Assembly: GCA_964019695.1 (NCBI GenBank)
Contig: CAXHUL010000250.1
Location: 1,054,001-1,118,000, forward strand
Direction of reading: 5' to 3'
DNA from: Loripinus fragilis
Taxonomy: Eukaryota > Mollusca > Bivalvia > Lucinida > Lucinidae
DNA: 64,000 nucleotides
Positions 21,501-34,354 of this stretch are shown piece after piece. The translations under genes and the position numbers were made by a program. The notes under the pieces are model-generated. The model did not search any database. It was given only the letters and a program-made list of their open reading frames with translations, and had not been told where the DNA came from. Within the stretch, counting starts at the first letter, position 1; the number at the start of each line of letters is the position of its first letter.

Positions 21501-23295
21501 CTCAGCTGTCTGATAGGGAGACTTCTGCATCCGCTGTCTGAAAGAGTGTCTCCTACATCCGCTGTCTGATAGAGAGACTTCTGCATCCGCTGTCTGATAA
21601 AGTGTCTCCTGCATCCGCTGTCTGATTGAGAGATTCCTACATCCGCTGTCTGACCGAGGGACTTCTACATCCGCTGTCTGATAGAGTGTCTGCTGAACCC
21701 GCTGTCTGATAGAGAGACTTCTGCATCCGCTGTCTGATAGAGTGTCTCCTGCATCCGCTGTCTGATAGAGAGACTTCTGCATCCGCTGTCTGAAAGAGTG
21801 TCTCCTGCATCCGCTGTCTGATAGAGAGACTCCTGCATCCGCTGGCTGATAGAGTGTCTCCTGCATCCTTAGTCTGATAGAGTGTCTCCTGCATCCTTAG
21901 TCTGATAGAGTGTCTCCTGCATCCGCTGTCTGATAGAGGGACTCCTGCATCCGCTGTATGATTGAGTGTCTCCTGCATCCGCTGTCAGATGGAAAGACTC
22001 CTGCATCCGCTGGCTGATAGAGTGTCTCCTTCATCCGCTGTCTGATAGAGTGTCTCCTGCATCCGCTGTCTGATAGAGAGACTCCTGCATCCGCTTGATG
22101 ATAGAGTGTCTCCTGCATCCGCTGTCTGATATAGTGTGTCCTGCATCCGCGGTCTGATAGAGAGACTCCTGCATCCGTTGGCTGATAGAGTGTCTCCTGC
22201 ATCCGCAGTCTGATAGAAAGTCTCCTGCATCCGCTGTCTGATAGAGTTTCTCCTGCATCCGCTGTTTGATAGAGTGTCTCCTGCATCGGTGTCTGATAGA
22301 GAGACTTCTGCATCCGCTGTCTGATAGAGTGTCTCCTGCATTCGCTGTCTGATTGAGAGACTCCTACATCCGCTATCTGATAGAGAGACTTTTGCATCCG
22401 ATGTCTGATAGAGTGTCTCCTGTATCCGCTGTCTGATAGAATGACTCCTGCATCCGCTGTCTGATTGAGTGTCTCCTGCATCTGCTGTCTGATAGAGTTA
22501 CTCCTGCATCCGCTGTCTGATAGAGTGTCTCCTGCATCCGCTGTCTGATAGAGAGACTTCTGCATCCGCTGTCTGATAGGGTGTCTCCTGCATCCGCTGT
22601 CTGATTGAGAGACTCCTGCATCCGCTGTCTGATAGATTGTCTCCTGCATCAGTTGTCTGATAGAGAGACTTTTGCATCCGCTGTATGATTGAGTGTCTCC
22701 TGCATCCGCTGTCTGATGGAAAGACTCCTGCATCCGCTGGCTGATAGAGTGTCTCCTTCATCCGCTGTCTGATAGAGTGTCTCCTGCATCCGCTGTCTGA
22801 TAGAGAGACTCCTGCATCCGCTTGATGATAGAGTGTCTCCTGCATCCGCTGTCTGATATAGTGTGTCCTGCATCCGCTGTCTGATAGAGAGACTCCTGGA
22901 TCCGCTGGCTGATAGAGTGTCTCCAGCATCCGCTGTCTGATAGAGAGACTTTTGCATCCGATGGCTGATAGAGTGTCTCCTGCATCCGCAGTCTGATAGA
23001 GTGTCTCCTGCATCCACTGTCTGATAGAGGGACTCCTGCATCCGCTGTCTGATAGAGTGTCTCCTGCATCCGCTGTCTGAAGGAGAGACTCCTGCATCCA
23101 CTGGCTGATAGAGTGTCTCCTGCATCCGCTGTCTGATAGAGAGACTTCTGCATCCGTTTTCTGATAGAGTGTCTCCTGCATCTGCTGTCTGATAGAGAGA
23201 CTTCTGCATCCACTGTGTGATAGAGTGTCTCCTGCATCTGCTGTCTTAAAGAGTGTCTCCTGCATCCGCTGTCTGATAGAGTGTCTCCTACATCC
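18545..23295 (-). repeat. Array segment between blocks 6 and 7
   Basis: About 170 monomers. 18.85-19.69 kb copies 12.02-12.86 kb at offset 6,828. From about 19.69 kb it is copy 2 of the 6.45-kb duplication (offset 7,276). Around 19.3-20.2 kb the two offsets produce a local 448-bp (16-monomer) tandem repeat: GCTATCTGATAGAGAGATTT occurs near 19320 and again near 19768. Confidence 0.94.
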
Positions 23296-23635
23296 ACTCT
23301 ATCAGACACTCAATCAGACAGTGAATGCAGAAGTCTCTCTATCAGTCAGCGGATGCAGGAAATACTCTATCAGACAGCGGATGCAGGAGTCTCTCTATCA
23401 AATAGTGGATGCAGAAGTATCTCTATCAGACAGCGGAGGCAGGAGTCTCTCTATCAGACAGCGGATGCAGAAGTCTCTCTATCAGACAGCGGATGCAGGA
23501 GTCTCTCTATCAGACAGCGGATGCGGTAGACACTCTATCAGACAGCGGATGCAGAAGTCTCTCTATCAAACAGCGGATGCAGAGGTCTCTATCAGACAGC
23601 TGATGCAGAAGACACTCTATCAAACAGTGGCTGCA
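23296..23635 (+). repeat. Inverted satellite block 7 (alpha type)
   Basis: Copy of block 5 at +7,276. It carries T at 23403 (ATCAAATAGTGG) where block 5 has C, which adds a stop in one plus-strand frame. Confidence 0.95.
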
Positions 23636-25478
23636 TCTGATAGAGTGTCTCCTGCATCCGCTGTCTGATAGAAAGACTTCTGCATCCGCTGTCTGATAGA
23701 GTTTCTTCTGCATCCGCTGTCTGATTGAGAGACTCCTGCATCCGCTGTCTAATAGAGATACTTCTGCATCTGCTGTCTGATAGAGTGTCTCCTGCATCCG
23801 CTGTCTGATAGAGAGACTCCTGCATCCTTTGGCTGATAGAGTGTCTCCTGCATCCGCAGTCTGATAGAAAGTCTCCTGCATCCGCTGTCTGATAGAGTTT
23901 GTCCTGCATCCGCTGTTTGATAGAGTGTCTCCTGCATCGGTGTCTGATAGGGAGACTTCTGCATCCGCTGTCTGATAGAGTGTCTCCTGCATCCGCTGTC
24001 TGATTGCCAGATTCCTGCATCCGCTGTCTGATAGAGAGACTCCTGCATCCTTTGGCTGATAGAGTGTCTCCTGCATCGGCAGTTTGATAGAAAGTCTCCT
24101 GCATCCGCTGTCTGATAGAGTTTGTCCTGCATCCGCTGTTTGATAGAGTGTCTCCTGTATCAGCTGTCTGATAGAATGACTCCTGCATCCGCTGTCTGAT
24201 AGAGTGTCTCCTGCATCCGCTGTCTGATAGAGAGACTTTTGCATCCGCTGTATGATTGAGTGTCTCCTGCATCTGCTGTCTGATGGAAAGACTCCTGCAT
24301 CCGCTGGCTGATAGAGTGTCTCCTTCATCCGCTGTCTGATATAGTGTCTCCTGCATCCGCTGTCTGATAGAGAGACTCCTGCATCCGCTTGATGATAGAG
24401 TGTCTCCTGCATCCGCTGTCTGATATAGTGTGTCCTGCATCCGCTGTCTGATAGAGAGACTCCTGGATCCGCTGGCTGATAGAGTGTCTCCAGCATCCGC
24501 TGTCTGATAGAGAGACTTTTGCATCCGATGGCTGATAGAGTGTCTCCTGCATCCACTGTCTGATAGAGGGACTCCTGCATCCGCTGTCTGATAGAGTGTC
24601 TCCTGCATCCGCTGTCTGAAGGAGAGACTCCTGCATCCACTGGCTGATAGAGTGTCTCCTGCATCCGCTGTCTGATAGAGAGACTCCTGCATCTGCTGGC
24701 TGATAGAGTGTCTCCTGCATCCCTAGTCTGATAAAGTGTCTCCTGCATCTGCTGTCTAATAGAGAGACTTCTGCATCCGCTGTCTGATAGATTGTCTCCT
24801 GCATCCGCTGTCTCATTGAGAGACTCCTGCATCCGCTGTCTGAAAGAGAGACTTCTCCATCTGCTGTCTGAAAGAGAGACTCCTGCATCCGCTGTCTGAT
24901 AGAGTGTCTCCTGCATCCGCTGTCTGATAGAGAGACTCCTGCATCCGCTGTATGACTGAGTGTCTCCTGCATCCGCTGTCTAATGGAGAGACTCCTGCAT
25001 CCGCTGGCTGATAGAGTGTCTCATTCATCCGCTGTCTGATAGAGAGACTCCTGCATCCGCTGGATGATAGAGTGTCTCCTGCATCCGCTGTCTGATATAG
25101 TGTGTCCTGCATCCGCTGTCTGATAGAGAGACTCCTGCATCCGCTGGCTGATAGAATGTCTCCTGCATCCGCTGTCTGATAGAGTGTCTCCTGCATCCAC
25201 TGTCTGATAGAGGGACTTCTGCATCCGCTGTCTGATAGAGTGTCTCCTGCATCCGCTGTCTGTCGGAGAGACTCTTGCATCCACTGGCTGATAGAGTGTC
25301 TCCTGCATCCGCTGTCTGATAGAGAGACTTCTGCATCCGTTTTCTGATAGAGTGTCTCCTGCATCTGCTGTCTGATAGAGAGACTTCTGCATCCACTGTG
25401 TGATAGAATGTCTCCTGCATCTGCTGTCTTATAGAGTGTCTCCTGCATCCGCTGTCTGATAGAGTGTCTCCTGCATCC
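23636..25478 (-). repeat. Array segment between blocks 7 and 8
   Basis: Copy of 16360-18202 at +7,276, with the same GATTGCCAGATTCC and CCTTTGGCTG variants and GGATCC at 24465. From about 24.66 kb it is also repeated at +29,752 (about 54.41 kb on). Confidence 0.94.
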
Positions 25479-25820
25479 ACTCTATCAGACACTCAATCAG
25501 ACAGCGAATGCAGAAGTCTCTCTATCAGACAGCGGATGCAGGAAACACTCTATCAGACAGCGGATGCAGGAGTCTCTTTATCAGACAGCGGATGCAGAAG
25601 TATCTCTATCAGACAGCGGAGGCAGGAGTCTCTCTATCAGACAGCGGATGCAGAAGTCTCTCTATCAGACAGCGGATGCAGGAGTCTCTCTATCAGACAG
25701 CAGATGCGGGAGACACTCTATCAGACAGCGGATGCAGAAGTCTCTCTATCAAACAGCGGATGCAGAAGTCTCTCTATCAGACAGCGGATGCAGAAGACAC
25801 TCTATCAGATAGCGGCTGCA
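25479..25820 (+). repeat. Inverted satellite block 8 (beta-3 type)
   Basis: Copy of block 6 at +7,276 and of block 18 at +29,752, with the same junctions and the AAACACT mark. Confidence 0.95.
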
Positions 25821-28800
25821 TCTGATAGAGTGTCTCCTGCATCCGCTGTCTGATAGAGAGACTTCTGCACCCGCTGTCTGATAGAGTTTTTCCTGCATCC
25901 GCTGTCTGATTGAGAGACTCCTGCAATCGCTGTCTGATAGAGAGACTTCTGCATCTGCTGTCTGATAGAGTGTCTCCTGCATCCGCTTCTTATAGAGAGA
26001 CTCCTGCATACGATGGCTGATAGATTGTCTCCTGCATCCACTGTCTGATAGAGAGACACCTGCATCCGTTGGCTGATAGAGTGTCTCTTGCATCCCAGTC
26101 TGATAGAAAGTCCCCTGCATCCGCTGTCTGATAGAGTGTCTGCTGCATCTGTGTCTGATAGAGAGACTTCTGCATCCGCTGTCTGATAGAGTGTCTCCTG
26201 CATCCGCTGTCTGATTGAGAGACTCCTGCATCCGCTGTCTGATAGAGTGTCTCCTGCCTCAGCTGTCTGATAGGGAGACTTCTGCATCCGCTGTCTGAAA
26301 GAGTGTCTCCTGCATCCGCTGTCTGATTCAGAGACTCCTGCATCCGCTGTCTGATAGAGAGACTTTTGCATCCGATGACTGATAGAGTGTCTCCTGTATC
26401 CGCTGTCTGATAGAATGACTCCTGCCTCCGCTGTCTGATAGAATGTCTCCTGCATCTGCTGTCTGATAGAGAGACTCCTGCATCTGCTGGCTGATAAAGT
26501 GTCTCCTGCATCACTAGTCTGATAGAGTGTCTCCTGCATCCGCTGTCTGATAGAGAGACTTCTGCATCGGCTGTCTGATAGAGTGTCTCCTGCATCCGCT
26601 GTCTAATAGAGAGACTTCTGCATCCACTGTCTGATAGAGTGTCTCCTTCATGCGCTGTCTGATAGAGAGACTTCTGCATCCGCTGTCTGATAGGGTGTCT
26701 CCTGCATCCGCTGTCTGATTGAGAGACACCTGCATCCGCTGTCTGATAGAGAGACTTCTGCATCCGCTGTCTGATAGAGTGTCTCCTGTATCCGCTGTCT
26801 GATAAGAGTGTCTCCTGCATCCACTGTCTGATAGAGAGACTTCTGCATCCGCTGTCTGATAGAATGTCTCCTGCATTCGCTGTCTAATAGAGAGACTTCT
26901 GCATCCGCTGTCTGATAGATTGTCTCCTGCATCTGCTGTCTGATTGAGAGACTCCTGCATCCGCTGTCTGAAAGAGAGACTTTTGCATCCGCTCTCTGAT
27001 AAAGAGACTCCTTCATCCGCTGTCTGATAACGTGTCTCCTGCATCCTCTGTCTGATAGAGAGACTCCTGCATCCGCTGGCTGATAGAGGGTCTCCTGCAT
27101 CCGGTGTCTGATAGAGTGTCTCCTGCCTCAGCTGTCTGATAGGGAGACTTCTGCATCCGCTGTCTGAAAGAGTGTCTCCTACATCCGCTGTCTGATAGAG
27201 AGACTTCTGCATCCGCTGTCTGAAAGAGTGTCTCCTGCATCCGCTGTCTGATTGAGAGATTCCTACATCCGCTGTCTGACCGAGGGACTTCTACATCCCC
27301 TGTCTGATAGAGTGTCTGCTGCACCCGCTGTCTGATAGAGAGACTTCTGCATCCGCTGTCTGATAGAGTTTCTCCTGCATCCGCTTTCTCATAAGAATGT
27401 CTCCTGCATCCGCTGTCTGATTGAGAGACTCCTGCATCCGCTGTCAGAAAGAGAGACTTTTGCATCCGCTGTCTGATAGAGAGACTCCTGCATCCGCTGG
27501 CTGATAGAGTGTCTCCTGCATCCGCTGTCTGATAGAGTGTCTCCTGCCTCAGCTGTCTGATAGAGAGACTTCTGCATCCGCTGTCTGAAAGAGTGTCTCC
27601 TGCCTCAGCTGTCTGATAGAGTGTCTCCTGCATCGGTGTCTGATAGAGAGACGTCTGCATCCACTGTCTGATAGAGTGTCTCCTGCATCCGCTGTCTGAT
27701 AGAGTGTCTCCTGCATCCGCTGACCGATTGAGAGAACTCTGCGTCCGCTGTCTGATAGAGAGACTTTTGCATCCGATGTCTGATAGAGTGTTTCCTGTAT
27801 CCGCTGTCTGATTGAATGACTCCTGCGTCCGCTGTCTGATAGAGTGTCTCCTGCATCCGCTGTCTGATGGAGAGACTCCTGCATCTGCTGGCTGATAGAG
27901 TGTCTCCTGCATCCTAAGTCTGATAGAGTGTCTCCTGCGTCCGCTGTCTGATAGAGGGTCTCCTGCATCCGCTGTCTGATAGAGTGTCTCTTGCATCCGC
28001 TGTCTGATAGAGAGACTTCTTCATCCGCAGTCTGAAAGAGTCTCTCCTGCATCCGCTGTCTGATAGAGACACTTCTGCATCCGCTGTCTGATAGAGTGTC
28101 TCCTGCATCCGCTGTCTGATAAGAGTGTCTCCTGCATCAACTGTCTTATAGAGAGACTTCTGCATCCACTGTCTGATAGAATGTCTCCTGCATCGGCTGT
28201 CTAATAGAGAGACTTCTGCATCGGCTGTCTGATAGATTGTCTCCTGCATCTGCTGTCTGATTCAGAGACTTCTGCATCCGCTGTCTGAAAAAGAGACTTT
28301 TGCATCCGCTGTCTGATAGAGAGACTTCTGCATCCGCTGTCTGATAACGTGTCTCCTGCATCCTCTGTCTGTAAGAGAGACTCCTGCATCCGCTGGCTGA
28401 TAGAGTGTCTCCTGCATCTGGTGTCTGATAGAGTGTCTCCTACCTCAGCTGTCTGATAGGGAGACTTCTTCATCCGCTGTCTGATAGAGAGACTTCTGCA
28501 TCCGCTGTCTGATAACGTGTCTCCTGCATCCTCTGTCTGATAGAGAGACTCCTGCATCCGCTGGCTGATAGAGTGTCTCCTGCATCCGGTGTCTGATAGA
28601 GTGTCTCCTGCCTCAGCTGTCTGATAGGGAGACTTCTACATCCGCTGTCTGATAGAGAGACTTCTGCATCCGCTGTCTGATAAAGTGTCTCCTGCATCCG
28701 CTGTCTGATTGAGAGATTCCTACATCCGCTGTCTGACCGAGGGACTTCTGCATTCGCTGTCTGATAGAGTGTCTGCTGCATCCGCTGTCTGATAGAGAGA

Positions 28801-31800
28801 CTTCTGCATCCGCTGTCTGATAGAGTGTCTCCTGCATCCGCTGTCTGATAGAGAGACTTCTGCATCCGCTGTCTGATAGAGTGTCTCCTGCATCCGCTGT
28901 CTGATAGAGAGACTCCTGCATCCGCTGGCTGATAGAGTGTATCCTGCATCCTTAGTCTGATAGAGTGTCTCCTGCATCCTTAGTCTGATAGAGTGTCTCC
29001 TGCATCCGCTGTATGATTGAGTGTCTCCTGCATCCGCTGTCTGATGGAGAGACTCTTGCACCCGCTGGCTGATAGAGTGTCTCCATCATCCGCTGTATGA
29101 TAGAGTGTCTCCTGCATCCGCTGTCTGATAGAGAGACCCCTGCATCCGCTGGATGATAGAGTGTCACCTGCATCCGCTGTCTCATTGAGAGACTCCTGCA
29201 TCTGCTGTCTGAAAGAGAGACTTCTGCATCCGCTGTCTGATAGAGAGACTCCTGCATCCGCTGTCTGATAGAGTGTCTCCTGCATCCGCTGTCTGATAGA
29301 GAGACTCCTGCATCCGCTGTATGATTGAGTGTCTCCTGCATCCGCTGTCTGATGGAGAGACTCCTGCATCTGCTGGCTGATAGAGCGTATCCTTCATCCG
29401 CTGTCTGATAGAGAGACTCCTGCATCCGCTGTCTGATATAGTGTGTCCTGCATCCACTGTCTTTTAGAGAGACTCCTGGATCCGCTGGCTGATAGAGTGT
29501 CTCCTGCATCCGCTGTCTGATAGAGAGACTTCTGCATCCGCTTGCTGATAGAGTGTCTCCTGCATCCGCTGTCTGATAGAGTGTCTCCTGCATCCACTGT
29601 CTAATAGAGGGACTCCTGCATCCGCTGTCTGATAGAGTGTTTCCTGTATCCGCTGTCTGATAGAATGACTCCTGCGTCTGCTGTCTGATTGAGTGTCTCC
29701 TGCATCCGCTGTCTGATAGAGAGACTCCTGCATCTGCTGGCTGATAGATTGTCTCCTGCATCCTAAGTCTGATAGAGTGTCTCCTGCGTCCGCTGTCTGA
29801 TAGAGGGTCTCCTGCATCCGCTGTCTGATAGAGTGTCTCCTGCATCCGCTGTCTGATAGAGAGACTTCTTCATCCGCTGTCTGATAGAGTGTCTCCTGCA
29901 TCCGCTGTCTGATAGAGAGACTTCTGCATCCGCTGTCTGATAGAGTGTCTCCTGCATCCGCTGTCTGATTCAGAGACTCCTGCATCAGCTGTCTGATAGA
30001 GAGACTTCTGCCTCCACTGTCTGATAGAGTGTCTCCTGTATCCGCTGTCTGATAAGAGTGTCTCCTGCATCCGCTGTCTGATAGAGAGACTTCTGCATCC
30101 GCTGTCTGATAGAATGTCTCCTGCATCCGCTGTCTAATAGAGAGACTTCTGCATCGGCTGTCTGATAGAGAGACTTCTGCATCCGCTGTCTGATAACGTG
30201 TCTCCTGCATCCTCTGTCTGTAAGAGAGACTCCTGCATCAGCTGGCTGATAGAGTGTCTCCTGCATCCGGTGTCTGATAGAGTGTCTCCTGCCTCAGCTG
30301 TCTGATAGGGAGACTTCTGCATCCGCTGTCTGATAGAGAGACTTTTGCATCCGCTGTCTGATAGAGAGACTTCTGCATCCGCTGTCTGATAACGTGTCTC
30401 CTGCATTCTCTGTCTGATAGAGAGACTCCTGCATCCGCTGGCTGATAGAGTGTCTCCTGCATCCGGTGTCTGATAGAGTGTCTCCTGCCTCAGCTGTCTG
30501 ATAGGGAGACTTCTGCATCCGCTGTCTGATAGAGAGACTTCTGCATCCGCTGTCTGATAACGTGTCTCCTGCATCCTCTGTCTGATAGAGAAACTCCTGC
30601 ATCCGCTGGCTGATAGAGTGTCTCCTGCATCCGGTGTCTGATAGAGTGTCTCCTACCTCAGCTGTCTGATAGGGAGACTTCTACATCCGCTGTCTGAAAG
30701 AGAGACTTCTGCATCCGCTGTCTGATAAAGTGTCTCCTGCATCCGCTGTCTGATTGAGAGATTCCTATATCCGCTGTCTGACTGAGGGACTTCTGCATCC
30801 GCTGTCTGATAGAGTGTCTGCTGCATCCGCTGTCTGATAGAGAGACTTCTGCATCCGCTGTCTGATAGTGTGTCTCCTGCACCCGCTGTCTGATAGAGAG
30901 ACTTCTGCATCCGCTGTCTGATAGAGTGTCTCCTGCATCCGCTGTCTGATAGAGAGACTCCTGCATCCGCTGGCTGATAGAGTGTCTCCTGCATCCTTAG
31001 TCTTATAGAGTGTCTCATGCATCCTTAGTCTGATAGAGTGTCCCCTGCATCCGCTGTCTGATAGAGGAACTCCTGCATCCGCTGTATGATTGAGTGTCTC
31101 CTGCATCCGCTGTCTGATGGAGAGACTCCTGCATATGCTGGCTGATAGAGTTTCTTCTTCATCCGCTGTCTGATAGAGTGTCTCCTGCATCCGCTGTCTG
31201 ATAGAGAGACCCCTGCATCCGCTGGATGATAGAGTGTCTCCTGCATCCGCTGTCTCATTGAGAGACTCCTGCATCTGCTGTCTGAAAGAGAGACTTCTGC
31301 ATCCGCTGTCTGATAGAGAGACTCCTGCATCCGCTGTCTGATAGAGTGTCTCCTGCATCCGCTGTCTGATAGAGAGACTCCTGCATCCGCTGTATGATTG
31401 AGTGTCTCCTGCATCCACTGTCTGATGGAGAAACTCCTGCATCTGCTGGCTGATAGAGCGTCTCCTTCATCCGCTGTCTGATTGAGAGACTCCTGCATCC
31501 GCTGGATGATAGAGTGTCTCCTGCATCCGCTCTCTGATATATTGTGTCCTGCATCCGCTGTCTGATAGAGAGACTCCTGGATCCGCTGGCTGATAGAGTG
31601 TCTCCTGCATCCGCTGTCTGATAGAGATTTCTGCATCCGCTGGCTGATAGAGTGTCTCCTGCATCCGCTGTCTGATAGAGTGTCTCCTGCATCCACTGTC
31701 TAATAGAGGGACTCCTGCATCCGCTGTCTGATAGAGTGTCTCCTGCATCCGCTGTCTGACGGAGAGACTCCTGCATCCACTGGCTGATAGAGTGTCTCCT

Positions 31801-31974
31801 GCATCTGCTGTCTGATAGAGAGACTTCTGCATCCGTTTTCTGATAGAGTGTCTCCTGCATCTGCTGTCTGATAGAGAGACTTCTGCATCCACTGTGTGAT
31901 AGAGTGTCTCCTGCATCTGCTGTCTTATAGAGTGTCTCCTTCATCCGCTGTCTGATAGAGTGTCTCCTGCATCC
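25821..31974 (-). repeat. Array segment between blocks 8 and 9
   Basis: About 220 monomers, the longest uninterrupted major-orientation stretch between blocks. 24.66-27.23 kb recurs at +29,752. From about 27.33 kb it is the copy of 1.78 kb onward (offset 25,556), including the 6/7-monomer sub-repeats (GATAACGTG near 28.35, 28.51, 30.20, 30.39 and 30.56 kb). GGATCC at 31579 lies 396 bp before block 9. Confidence 0.94.
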
Positions 31975-32288
31975 ACTCTATCAGACACTCAATCAGACAG
32001 CGAATGCAGAAGTCTCTCTATCAGTCAGCGGATGCAGGAAATACTCTATCAGACAGCGGATGCAGGAGTCTCACTATCAGACAGTGGATGCAGAAGTATC
32101 TCTATCAGACGGCGGAGGCAGGAGTCTCTCTATCAGACAGCGGATGCAGAAGTCTCTCTATCAGACAGCGGATGCGGGAGACACTCTATCAGACAGCGGA
32201 TGCAGAAGTCTCTCTATCAAACAGCGGATGCAGCAGTCTCTCTATCAGACAGCTGATGCAGAAGACACTCTACCAGACAGTGGCTGCA
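31975..32288 (+). repeat. Inverted satellite block 9 (alpha type)
   Basis: Copy of block 2 at +25,556, same 314-bp length and same mutated right stem (CTACCAGACAGTGG). Confidence 0.95.
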
Positions 32289-34015
32289 TCTGATAGAGTG
32301 TCTCCTGCATCCGCTGTCTGATAGAAAGACTTCTGCATCCGCTGTCTGATAGTTTCTCCTGCATCCGCTGTCTGATTGAGAGACTCCTGCATCCACTGTC
32401 TAATAGAGAGACTTCTGCATCTGCTGTCTGATAGAGTGTCTCCTGCATCCGCTGTCTGATAGAGAGACTCCTGCATACGCTGGCTGATAGAGTGTATACT
32501 GCATCCGCTGTCTGATAGAGAGACTCCTGCATCCATTGGCTGATAGAGTGTCTCCTGCATCCGCTGTCTGATAGAAAGTCTCCTGCATCCCCTGTCTGAT
32601 AGAGTTTCTCCTGCATCGGTGTCTGATAGAGAGACTTCTGCATCCGCTGTCTGATAGAGTGTCTCCTGCATCCGCTGTCTGATTGAGAGACTCCTGCATC
32701 CACTGTCTGATAGAGAGACTTTTGCATCGGATGTCTGATAGAGTGTCTCCTGTATCCGTTGTCTGATAGAATGACTCCTGCATCCGCTGTCTGATAGAGT
32801 GTATCCTGCATCTGCTGTCTGATAGAGAGACTCCTGCATCTGCTGGCTGATAGAGAGACTTCTGCATCGGCTGTCTGATAGAGTGTCTCCTGCATCCGCT
32901 GTCTAATAGAGAGACTTCTGCATCCGCTGTCTGATAGAGTGTCTCCTGCATCCGCTGTCTGATAGAGAGACTTATGCATCCGCTGTCTGATAGGGTGTCT
33001 CCTGCATCCGCTGTCTGATAGAGAGACTCCTGCATCCGCTGTCTGATAGAGAGAACTCTGCATCCGCTGTCTGATAGAGTTTCTCCTGCATCCGTTGTCT
33101 CATACGAATGTCTCCTGCATTCACTGTCTGATAGAGAGAATTCTGCATCCGCTGCCTGATAGGGTGTCTCCTGCATCCGCTGTTTAATAGAGACACTTCT
33201 GCATCCGCTGTCTGATAGAGTGTCTCCTGCATTCGCTGTCTGATAGAGAGACTTCTGCATCTGCTGTCTGATAGATTGTCTCCTGCATCCGCTGTCTCAT
33301 TGAGAGACTCCTGCATCCCCTGTCTGAATGAGAGACTTCTGCATCGCTCTCTGATAGAGAGACTCCTGCATCCGCTGTCTGATAGAGTGTCTCCTGCATC
33401 TGCTGTCTGATAGAGAGACTCCTGCATCCGCTGTATGATTGAGTGTCTCCTGCATCCGCTGTCTGATGGAGAGACTCCTGCATCCGCTGGCTGATAGAGT
33501 GTCTCCTTCATCCGCTGTCTGATAGAGAGACTCCTGCATCCGCTGGATGATAGAGTGTCTCCTGCATCCGCTATCTGATATAGTGTGTCCTGCATCTGCT
33601 GTCTGATAGAGACTCCTTGATCCGCTGGCTGATAGATTGTCTCCTGAGTCCGCTTTCTGATAGAGAGACTCCTGCATCCGCTGGCTGATAGAGTGTCTCC
33701 TGCATCCGCTGTCTGATAGAGTGTCTCCTGCATCCACTGTCTGATAGAGGGACTCCTGCATCCGCTGTCTGATAGAGTGTCTCCTGCATCCGCTGTCTGA
33801 CGGAGAGACTCCTGCATCCACTGGCTGATAGAGTGTCTCCTGCATCCGCTGTCTGATAGAGAGACTTCTGCATCCGTTTTCTGATAGAGTGTCTCCTGCA
33901 TCTGCTGTCTGATAGAGAGACTTCTGCATCCACTGTGTGATAGAGTGTCTCCTGCATCTGCTGTCTTATAGAGTGTCTCCTGCATCCGCTGTCTGATAGA
34001 GTGTCTCCTGCATCC
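32289..34015 (-). repeat. Array segment between blocks 9 and 10
   Basis: About 62 monomers, copy of 6733-8657 lacking seven monomers. From about 32.92 kb it is copy 1 of the 3.2-kb tandem duplication. TTGATCC replaces GGATCC near 33.62 kb. Confidence 0.94.
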
Positions 34016-34354
34016 ACTCTATCAGACACTCAATCAGACCGCGAATGCAGAAGTCTTTCTATCAGACAGCGGATGCAGGTAATACTCTATCAGACAGCGG
34101 ATGCAGGAGTCTCTTTATCAGACAGAGGATGCAGAAGTATCTCTATCAGACAGCGGAGGCAGGAGTCTCTCAATCAGACAACGGATGCAGAAGTCTCTCT
34201 ATCAGACAGCGGATGCAGGAGTCTCTCTATCAGACAGCTGCGGGGGACACTCTATCAAACAGCGGATGCAGAAGTCTCTCTATCAAAGAGCGGATGCAGC
34301 AGTCTCTCTATCAGAGAGCGGATGCAAAAGACACTCTATCAGACAGCGGCTGCA
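34016..34354 (+). repeat. Inverted satellite block 10 (beta-1 type)
   Basis: Copy of block 3 at +25,358 with the same CAGACCGCG and CAGCTGCGGGGGAC marks. Confidence 0.95.

Larger units (their letters stand above)
19686..26136. repeat. 6.45-kb segmental duplication, copy 2
   Basis: Near-identical to about 12,410-18,860. The right end is visible at about 26,136, where this copy continues GAGTGTCTGCTGC while copy 1 continues GAGAGACTTCTGCACCC. Confidence 0.93.
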
